A stretch of 64,000 nt of DNA, taken from positions 25,609 to 89,608 of the forward strand of contig JASHNS010000113.1 in NCBI GenBank assembly GCA_030041515.1. Reading direction: 5' to 3'. Under the pieces are notes generated by a model. That model was not told where the DNA came from. It ran no database searches and saw only the letters and a list, made by a program, of their open reading frames with translations. A program made the translations under genes and the position numbers. How positions within the stretch are numbered: position 1 is the first letter of the stretch; each line of letters starts with the position of its first letter. This stretch comes from Acidobacteriaceae bacterium. Its GTDB lineage: Bacteria > Acidobacteriota > Terriglobia > Terriglobales > Acidobacteriaceae. Shown here one piece after another: positions 57,549-64,000 of this stretch.

Positions 57549-58933
57549 CTCGCCTCTTCGCCTGTGACGTTCAAACTCACCACAAAACAAGCCCCGCCGC
57601 TCACAGGCTCGTAGCGTACCTCTCCGCCAAACGAGCGCAGGAACGCGCGCGAAAGATAGAGGCCGAGTCCCGAAGACCTCGCGCCCTCCTGAAAAGGTTG
57701 AAATAGATGTTCCGGGTGCATGACTCCGCCCCCATTGTCGGAAATCTTCACTACGACCTGTTCGCCACTCCGCCGCGCGGCGAAGCTGATGCGCCCGTCA
57801 TCCCGCCCGGACAACACGCGGATGCTGTTGGTGACCACGTTCAGAAACACCTGCATCAGGCTCGGTCGATCCGCCCAGATCAGCGGAAGTTCAGGTTCGA
57901 CCTGCCATTCCAGAACAATGTTCTCTTCTTCCAGCATCGGCGCGACAACAATCTTCAGTTCGTCGAGCAGCGCCCCGGTATCGGTCTCTGAGGCCTCGCT
58001 CGTAGTTTGCCGCAGGCTGGTGCTGGCGATCCGCTCCATGGCCGCGATCAAATTGCCCAGAGCTTCAAAGTCCCGGTTCCCGGCCAGCGCACCCTCGCGC
58101 GAAAGGTTCAGGTGCACCGCCCCCACCGCGCCGCAGATGTTGCGTATCTCGTGAGAAACTGCGCCAATCGCGATCCGCGAGGCCGCAAGCAACTGATGCA
58201 GTCCCGATACTTCCTGCGTGCGCAACTCCTCGGATGCGTCGAGCACCATCACTGCCAGCCGCAGCCCGGCGCCCGTGCGATAGGTGGAGAAGCAGATATC
58301 CGCCAGAAAGGATTCGCCGGTCTCCCGCCGTCCGTGGGCCTGCATCACCGTGCGAAAAAACTGCTGCGACACCTCCGGGATCGTAATGTTCCTCAGCGAC
58401 GGCAACCACGAGTGAATGGATTTCCCGCGCAGCCCGCCCGGAGCAGCGGCGAGCATGCGCTGCGCTGCCTCATTTGCCATCAGCACCTCGCCGTCCCCAT
58501 CGGCAATGAAGATCGCTGCCGGGCTGCTTTCCACCAGAAACCGCAGTTGCTCTTCGGCTTCCCGTCTTGCTTCGCTCTGGCGCTCGATTTCTTCCGTGTG
58601 CTGCTCTGCCTGGCGGCGATTGCGAGTCACCTCCCGCACGAAAATGCCGGCGCCGAAGAAAGCTGCAAAATACAGCACGTCCCGGGAGAGGCCGGTGGGC
58701 TGCTGCCACGCGAGATCGTCAAACAGTTCCGCCAGCACCGTGCACGCCGCCGCCACCAGCGCGATCTGCCACGCATCCAGAACGGCGCCCACCATCGCCA
58801 TGGGCAGCAGATAGAGGAAGCCGAGTGGGATTTCGCCTACCACGCGCCAGTCAAGGACGGCGATGGCGGCGATGAGGAGCGTGGCCCGCACAAGGATCGA
58901 TCGTCTGCTGCCGCGAAAGAATGCTGCGTACAT
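57545..58933 (-). CDS. Membrane sensor histidine kinase with PAS domain
   Basis: 462 residues. Order: membrane segments in the first 120 residues (VRATLLIAAIAVLDW, LGFLYLLPMAMVGAVL, IALVAAACTVLAELF); a coiled-coil; a PAS domain (about 140-250, LVESSPAAIFIADGDGEVLMANEAAQRML); a dimerisation/phosphoacceptor region with GAVSHEIRN (His261); and a HATPase (N-box NVVTNSIRV, G1 DNGGG, G2 SSGLGLYLSR). The ATG at 58933 is used; an in-frame extension to 59083 has no conservation and covers the divergent promoter region of the efflux operon. Confidence 0.9.
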   Translation of the reverse strand: MYAAFFRGSRRSILVRATLLIAAIAVLDWRVVGEIPLGFLYLLPMAMVGAVLDAWQIALVAAACTVLAELFDDLAWQQPTGLSRDVLYFAAFFGAGIFVREVTRNRRQAEQHTEEIERQSEARREAEEQLRFLVESSPAAIFIADGDGEVLMANEAAQRMLAAAPGGLRGKSIHSWLPSLRNITIPEVSQQFFRTVMQAHGRRETGESFLADICFSTYRTGAGLRLAVMVLDASEELRTQEVSGLHQLLAASRIAIGAVSHEIRNICGAVGAVHLNLSREGALAGNRDFEALGNLIAAMERIASTSLRQTTSEASETDTGALLDELKIVVAPMLEEENIVLEWQVEPELPLIWADRPSLMQVFLNVVTNSIRVLSGRDDGRISFAARRSGEQVVVKISDNGGGVMHPEHLFQPFQEGARSSGLGLYLSRAFLRSFGGEVRYEPVSGGACFVVSLNVTGEEAR

Positions 58934-59190
58934 AGCCGTCTCGTGGGGCGAAGTTTTGCGCTGAATTCCGCCTTCATTGTAGAGAATCGCTTTTCCCAAA
59001 CCATGCCAGGATGGCTCAGGTTCGGCGTTTTGGCCGAAAGATAGCCCCGCCGCCCCGGCGTTCACCGAAAGATAACAATCCACGGCCGGTTGCGGTCGCT
59101 ATCCTGAAAATTCCCAGCGTATACCGCCACATCTGTGTCGTCCTCCGCGATGAACCGGGGACGGCCCCCCGGGTTTACCCAGGAGACCGC

Positions 59191-60471
59191 ATGAAATTCA
59201 CAGCAACCCGGCTCACCCTCCTGGCTGCGCTCCTCCTCCCTGGCTGTGCACTGCGCGCCGCCGCGCAGGAAACCCTGACCTGGGATCAGGCCAGAGCAAA
59301 ATTCGAATCCGCCAATCCCACGCTGAGAGCCGACGAAGATAACGTCCAGGAATCGAAAGCCGAAGAGATCACGGCCGATCTCAGGCCGAATCCGCAGTTC
59401 AGCTTCACCGCGGATGGAACCCAGATCGCCCCCAACAACGGCGTATGGCAGCCGCTGGCGGGCACCTTTGTGGTCCCAACCGTCAGCTATCTGCACGAAC
59501 GCGATCACAAGCGCGAGCTCCGCCTGAAGAGCGCGCAACAGGGCACTACCATCGCCGTGTCGCAGCATCGGGATCTGGAGCGCAATCTCCTCTTCGACTT
59601 GCGCTCCCAATTCGTCCAGGTCCTGGAGGATAAGGCCCTGCTAACCCTGGCGCAGCAGGAACTCAGGTACTACGACCACGTCATCGCCATCAGCCAGGAC
59701 CGATTCAAAGCCGGAGACCTCGCGCAGATCGATCTGGACCGCATCGAGCTGCAAAGGGTGCAGTATGAATCGGACCTGCAAATGGCCGAGGTCAATTTGC
59801 GCACCGCCAAGATCCAGTTGCTGCAGTTGCTTGACGACCGCACCGCCGTTGATCAATTCCACGTCCAGGGCCCTTTCGGCTTTTCTGATCAGCTCCAGCC
59901 GCTCGCAAACTTCCGTCAAATCGCGCTGGCCAACCGGCCCGACCTTCAGGCGGCCCTGGAATCTGTCCAGCAGGCCGACACGAACCACAAGCTCGCCGTC
60001 GCCAACGGGTCCACCGACCCGACCTTCAGCGCCTGGTACACATGGAACGCATCGACCAACAACCCCAACGCCGATCAGACTCTCGGCCTGAGCGTCGGCA
60101 TCCCCCTCCGCATCTTCGACCGTAATCAGGGTGAGAAGCTGCGCACCGCGATCGATATCGGCCGCAATCAGCAGCTCGCCGACGCCGCGCGAGCTCAGGT
60201 CTTCAGCGACGTCGATGCCGCGTATGCCCTGGTCGACAGCAACCTGACCCTCCTGCGCCCCTATCAGCAGCAGTACCTCGCCCAGGCGTTGCGCGTGCGC
60301 GACACCATCACGTATTCCTGGCAGCACGGAGGCGCGTCCCTCATGGATTTCCTGAATGCGCAAAGCGATTACCGCACTGTGCAGATGAGCTATGTGCAGC
60401 TCGTCGGCTCGTATCTCACCGCGGCCGCGCAGCTCGATCTGGCCGTGGGTCGCGAGGTCATCCCCGAATGA
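59191..60471 (+). CDS. TolC-family outer-membrane efflux protein (CzcC-like)
   Basis: 426 residues. A signal with a possible lipobox (LLLPGC) and AAAQE start the mature protein; two outer-membrane-efflux repeats follow (about 30-225 and 235-425), with SWQHGGASLMDFLNAQSDYRTVQMSYVQ at the end, as in CzcC/CusC-type proteins. It forms the outer-membrane duct of a tripartite pump. AGGAGA lies 4 nt before the ATG. Its stop overlaps the adaptor start (ATGA). The gene starts 257 bp from the divergent kinase gene. Confidence 0.92.
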   Translation: MKFTATRLTLLAALLLPGCALRAAAQETLTWDQARAKFESANPTLRADEDNVQESKAEEITADLRPNPQFSFTADGTQIAPNNGVWQPLAGTFVVPTVSYLHERDHKRELRLKSAQQGTTIAVSQHRDLERNLLFDLRSQFVQVLEDKALLTLAQQELRYYDHVIAISQDRFKAGDLAQIDLDRIELQRVQYESDLQMAEVNLRTAKIQLLQLLDDRTAVDQFHVQGPFGFSDQLQPLANFRQIALANRPDLQAALESVQQADTNHKLAVANGSTDPTFSAWYTWNASTNNPNADQTLGLSVGIPLRIFDRNQGEKLRTAIDIGRNQQLADAARAQVFSDVDAAYALVDSNLTLLRPYQQQYLAQALRVRDTITYSWQHGGASLMDFLNAQSDYRTVQMSYVQLVGSYLTAAAQLDLAVGREVIPE

Positions 60472-61604
60472 CCCGCCGCATTCTCAACATTGCCGGCTGC
60501 CTCGCTCTCACTCTCTCGCTCGCCGCTTGCGGGAAGAAGTTCAATCCGTCCTCCGGTGCGCCGCCCGCCGCAAAAGTCGTCGAGGTCAGCAACTCCGATG
60601 TGGTCACGGTCCAGCATCCGCAGGACTTCCAGCTGGTTACCGCGGGCAGCGTCGACGCGCCGAATCGCCTCAGCGTGACGGGTTCTGTCACTCCCGACAT
60701 CAATCGCGAAGTCCCCGTCATTTCCCTCGCCAGCGGCCGCGTCGTCGATATCCGCGCCACGCTGGATGAGAACGTCCGCAAAGGGCAGTTGCTGCTCAAG
60801 GTCCAGAGCCCCGACATCACCAGCGCATTCGATACATATCTGAAGGCCGTCAACGACGAACGTCTCGCCAATACGGAGTACCTCCGCGCAAAGGATCTTT
60901 ACGCGCATGGCGCCATCTCCCAGGAGATGCTCCAGCAGGCCGAGGATTCCGAAGCCGATGCCAAAGACGATCTGAGCGCGGCCGATCAGCAGCTGAACAC
61001 GCTCGGCGTCGATAAGAGCCACCCATCGGACATCATCAATGTCTACGCGCCCATCACCGGCGTCATCGTCGCCCAGAATGTCACCCAGGCGGCTGCGACC
61101 GGAGTGACCTACGCCGGATCGCCAACCGCCTTCACCATCGCCGACCTCTCCCATGTGTGGGTGTTGTGCGACGTTTACCAGAATGATTTGCCTCGCGTGC
61201 GCATCGGGCAGCAGGCGCAGATTGTCGTGGATGGATATCCAGGCCACCCGCTCGCCGGCCGTGTAAGCGACGTCGGCCCGGTGCTCGATCCCACCATTCG
61301 CACCGCCAAAGTGCGCATCGACGTTGCCAATCCCGGCATGTTGCGGCTTGGCATGTTCGTTACCGCCACGCTCATTGGCCGCACAAAGCAGGTCCACGCC
61401 ACCGTCCCGGCCGATGCCATCCTCCACCTGCACGATGAGGACTGGGTCTACGTGCCCGCGGGCGACAGCCATTTCCGGCGCGTCGCCGTGCAGGCCGGTG
61501 GCATTCTGCCGGGCAACAACCAGGAAATTCTCTCCGGCCTTGCGCCGGGCCAGCAGGTGGTCAGAAGCGTGCTCCAGCTGGAGGCGACGCTGGAGGCGCA
61601 ATGA
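60468..61604 (+). CDS. RND periplasmic adaptor lipoprotein (CzcB/CusB-like)
   Basis: 378 residues. Lipoprotein signal with lipobox LAAC. Seen: a beta-barrel/lipoyl half-motif (SGRVVDIRATLDENVRKGQLLLKVQSPD), a helical hairpin (about 120-175), the second lipoyl half (VYAPITGVIVAQNVTQ) and the beta-barrel domain (LCDVYQNDLPRVRIGQQAQI, PGMLRLGMFVTATL). It links the inner-membrane pump to the TolC-type duct. Start and stop overlap both neighbours by 4 bp (ATGA), so the three proteins are made in a coupled way. Confidence 0.93.
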   Translation: MTRRILNIAGCLALTLSLAACGKKFNPSSGAPPAAKVVEVSNSDVVTVQHPQDFQLVTAGSVDAPNRLSVTGSVTPDINREVPVISLASGRVVDIRATLDENVRKGQLLLKVQSPDITSAFDTYLKAVNDERLANTEYLRAKDLYAHGAISQEMLQQAEDSEADAKDDLSAADQQLNTLGVDKSHPSDIINVYAPITGVIVAQNVTQAAATGVTYAGSPTAFTIADLSHVWVLCDVYQNDLPRVRIGQQAQIVVDGYPGHPLAGRVSDVGPVLDPTIRTAKVRIDVANPGMLRLGMFVTATLIGRTKQVHATVPADAILHLHDEDWVYVPAGDSHFRRVAVQAGGILPGNNQEILSGLAPGQQVVRSVLQLEATLEAQ

Positions 61605-64000
61605 TCCGCAGGCTCGTCGATTTCGCCCTCCAGAACCGGTTTCTGGTGCTGGCGTTTGGCATTCTGCTCTTCGCCTGGGGAATCGTGTCGTTCCATCGGC
61701 TGCCTGTCGAAGCCTATCCCGACGTAGCCAACAATTACGTCGACATCATCGCGCAGTGGCCCGGCATTTCCGCCGAGCAGGTCGAGCAGCAGGTCACCAT
61801 CCCCCTGGAAACCGTGATGAACGGAGTTCCCGGCGTCTCCGTGGTTCGCTCCTGGTCCATCTTCGGCCTTTCTACCGTCGAACTGGTTTTCGGTGATGAG
61901 ACCACCGATTTCCAGAATCGCGAGCGCGTCCTGGAGCGCCTCTCGCAGGTTACACTGCCGCCGGGTGTGACCCCGCAGATGGGCACGGACTGGAGCCCGG
62001 TCGGACAGATCTACTTCTACGTGCTGCGCAGCAACAATCCGCAGTACGACGTGATGAACTTGAAATCCCTCGACACCTGGGTGGTGCAGAAGTATCTCAA
62101 GTCTGTTCCGGGCGTTGTGGATACCAACCCGTTTGGCGGCCCAACGCGTGAATATCAGGTGCGGCTCGATCCCGAGAAGCTCATCGATTACGGGCTGAGC
62201 CTGGCCCAGGTGGAGCAGGCGCTCAGCAACAACAACGCCAACGGCGGCGGCAGCTTCATCGAGGATGGCGAGCAGCAGATCAACATCCGCGAAGTAGGCC
62301 TGGTTCGCACCATTCAGGACATTGGCAACACCGTCGTCACCCAGAAGGCCGGCACCCCGGTGCGGATCAAAGACCTCGGCGTCGTCGAGCAGGGGCCGAT
62401 GATCCGGCTCGGTCAGTTCGGCGATGCGTATCGTGACCATGGCAGGCTCATCGATAACGACGATGTCGTCTCCGGTATCCTCTGTCTGCAAAAAGGCGCA
62501 AACGCCCAGCCAACCCTCGACGCCGTCCACAAAATGGTGGACGAGCTGAATGCGCAGATCCTTCCGAAGGGCGTGACCATCCATGCCTTTATCGATCGCA
62601 GCGACCTGCTCCACTTCACCATTCATACCGTGCTGCACAACCTGACCGCCGGCATCATTCTCGTGGTCATCGTACTGCTGCTGTTGTTGGGCAACGTACG
62701 CGGCGCGCTGATTGTTGCCGTCACCATTCCTTTCTCGCTGCTCTTCGCCTCCATTTGCCTGGATCTGAAACATATTCCCGCCAACCTGCTCTCCCTCGGA
62801 GCCCTCGATTTCGGCATGGTCGTCGACGGCGCCGTCGTCATGGTCGAGAACATCGTCCGCCATCTGGCCCGCAAAGAGGGCAACGGCCGCCCCGTTCAGC
62901 TGCGCATCGCGGAGGCTGCGCACGAGGTGCAGCGCCCCGTCTTCTATGCCATAGCCATCATCATCACGGCCTACCTGCCCATCTTCACGCTGCAGGCAGT
63001 CGAAGGCCGCATCTTTCACCCCATGGCGTGGACGGTCGCCTTCGCCCTCCTCGGCGCTCTGCTGTTTTCCATGATTCTGGCGCCGGTGTTGTGCAGCTTC
63101 TTCTTCAGCAGCGGCGCAAAGGAGTGGAGGAACCCCGTCATGGAGTTCCTGCGCGACCGCTATCGCCGCGCCGTTCGCTGGTCGATTCACCATCAGCGAT
63201 TCACCATCGGCACCGGCCTTGTCGGTCTGGCCCTTGCTGCCTGGCTCGCCTTTGGCGGTGTCATCGGTTCCGAGTTTCTGCCGCATCTCGATGAAGGCGC
63301 TCTCTGGGTGCGCGGCGAGCTCGACCAAAGCGTCGGTCCCGCGGAAAGCATCGCTGTCGCCAACCAGGCCCGCATCATTCTCTGCTCGTTCCCTGAGGCG
63401 ACAGAATGCACCAGCCAAACCGGCCGTCCCGACGACGGCACCGATCACACCGGCTTCTTCAACACCGAGTACTTTGTCGGCCTCAAGCCCGCCAGCCAGT
63501 GGCGATCTGTCTTCCACGGCAACAAGGACAACCTGATCGCTGCCATGAATTACCAGTTGCAAAAGAAATTCCCAACCGTCATCTGGGGATTCTCGCAGCC
63601 CATTGAAGACAACATGGAGGAAGCCGTCAGCGGTGTGAAGGGCGAGCTGGCCACCAAGATCTACGGCGACGACCTGAGAACGCTCGAAGACAAGGCGGAG
63701 CAGGCGGTCAACGTGATGCGTACGGTTCCTGGGATTGAGGACCTCGGCGTCTTTCATCTGCTGGGCCAGCCGAACCTGAATTTCACCGTCGATCGCGATG
63801 CCGCGGCGCGCTACCAGATCAATGTCGCCGATGTGCAGGACGCCATCCAGACCGCCGTGGGCGGCAACGCCCTCACGCAGGTTCTGCAAGGCGAAGCGCG
63901 CTACGACCTGGTCATGCGTTACCTGCCGGAATATCGCACCGACCAGGACGCCATCGAAAAGATCCGCCTCCTCGCGCCCTCCGGAGAGCGCGTTTCCCTG
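61601..64000 (+). CDS. Heavy-metal-efflux RND pump (CzcA/CusA-like), truncated by window end
   Basis: The first 800 residues are present and the reading frame is open at the window edge; full-length members have about 1030-1060. Seen: the N-terminal MIRRLVDFALQNRFLVLAFG, membrane helix 4 with DFGMVVDGAVVMVEN, giving Asp403, Asp409 and Glu416, equivalent to the essential CzcA residues D402, D408 and E415, and SEFLPHLDEGALWVR after helix 7. This marks the HME (heavy-metal) subgroup of RND pumps. Substrate, divalent Zn/Co/Cd/Ni or Cu/Ag, is not decidable from this part. The start overlaps the adaptor stop (ATGA). Confidence 0.95.
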   Translation, partial: MIRRLVDFALQNRFLVLAFGILLFAWGIVSFHRLPVEAYPDVANNYVDIIAQWPGISAEQVEQQVTIPLETVMNGVPGVSVVRSWSIFGLSTVELVFGDETTDFQNRERVLERLSQVTLPPGVTPQMGTDWSPVGQIYFYVLRSNNPQYDVMNLKSLDTWVVQKYLKSVPGVVDTNPFGGPTREYQVRLDPEKLIDYGLSLAQVEQALSNNNANGGGSFIEDGEQQINIREVGLVRTIQDIGNTVVTQKAGTPVRIKDLGVVEQGPMIRLGQFGDAYRDHGRLIDNDDVVSGILCLQKGANAQPTLDAVHKMVDELNAQILPKGVTIHAFIDRSDLLHFTIHTVLHNLTAGIILVVIVLLLLLGNVRGALIVAVTIPFSLLFASICLDLKHIPANLLSLGALDFGMVVDGAVVMVENIVRHLARKEGNGRPVQLRIAEAAHEVQRPVFYAIAIIITAYLPIFTLQAVEGRIFHPMAWTVAFALLGALLFSMILAPVLCSFFFSSGAKEWRNPVMEFLRDRYRRAVRWSIHHQRFTIGTGLVGLALAAWLAFGGVIGSEFLPHLDEGALWVRGELDQSVGPAESIAVANQARIILCSFPEATECTSQTGRPDDGTDHTGFFNTEYFVGLKPASQWRSVFHGNKDNLIAAMNYQLQKKFPTVIWGFSQPIEDNMEEAVSGVKGELATKIYGDDLRTLEDKAEQAVNVMRTVPGIEDLGVFHLLGQPNLNFTVDRDAAARYQINVADVQDAIQTAVGGNALTQVLQGEARYDLVMRYLPEYRTDQDAIEKIRLLAPSGERVSL

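Noticed and set aside
61448..63889. 813-codon open frame on the minus strand
   Set aside because: It lies antisense to the RND adaptor and pump genes, whose proteins carry clear family motifs; the antisense frame is low-complexity His/Asp/Gly-rich and is an effect of high GC codon use.

Overview
The window looks like chromosomal DNA of an Acidobacteriota member, probably Terriglobia/Acidobacteriaceae. It is GC-rich and dense. It carries hallmarks of that phylum: a PadR regulator followed by two tandem ~900-residue MacB/FtsX-type permeases without an ATPase (the ADOP family, acidobacterial duplicated orphan permease), a 1317-residue TonB-dependent receptor with an N-terminal carboxypeptidase-regulatory-like domain, and giant secreted NHL/Ig-like proteins. 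I see no phage, insertion sequence, CRISPR array, rRNA or tRNA gene.

Layout. 1-403: end of a BNR/Asp-box protein. 539-14619: a surface module made of a LacI-type regulator, a long regulatory interval (candidate LacI operator, sigma70-like promoter, CRP-like palindrome), the TonB-dependent receptor, and two tandem 1346-residue secreted paralogues. Each of the last three genes is followed by a GC-rich hairpin. 14834-16655: miaB and a bifunctional-nuclease-family gene. 16846-24894: a surface-glycan island with a Wzx-like flippase, two tandem sulfotransferases, an FkbM methyltransferase, a core-2/I-branching glycosyltransferase, a GT4 glycosyltransferase and a sugar epimerase. 25229-29271: SYLF protein, LpxL-type acyltransferase, NDH-2 and a YoaK/DUF1275 protein. 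29376-35244: PadR plus two ADOP permeases. 35314-41382: phosphodiesterase, OppB-type permease, CorC-type protein, S10 peptidase, DnaC-like ATPase and DUF1801 protein. 41422-44074: an orphan TPR-secretin translationally coupled to a HAD phosphatase. 44240-47921: YebC, PagL-like lipid A deacylase, glutamate formimidoyltransferase and an unknown secreted protein. 47998-53105 (minus strand): a MarR-type regulator and a caa3-type cytochrome oxidase operon ordered coxA-coxC-membrane protein-cytochrome c-coxB. 53853-56836: SPFH/zinc-ribbon protein, triple-zinc-ribbon protein and sphingomyelinase-like phosphoesterase. 56880-58933: NarL-type two-component system. Divergent from it, 59191-64000: a TolC/adaptor/HME-RND metal efflux operon truncated by the window end.

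The most novel-looking material is the surface module. The twin secreted proteins share a C-terminal cassette (GLGLLGLG membrane segment, basic stretch, second hydrophobic segment ending in a lipobox-like Cys, then a TPAGTYN tail) that resembles an internal lipoprotein signal. Other notable points are a Trp in place of the usual Glu in the GHPEVY motif of CoxA, near-leaderless promoters in the glycan island, a PadR promoter with an inverted repeat in its spacer, two phased tandem-repeat arrays, and a gene-free 747-bp interval with strong hairpins.
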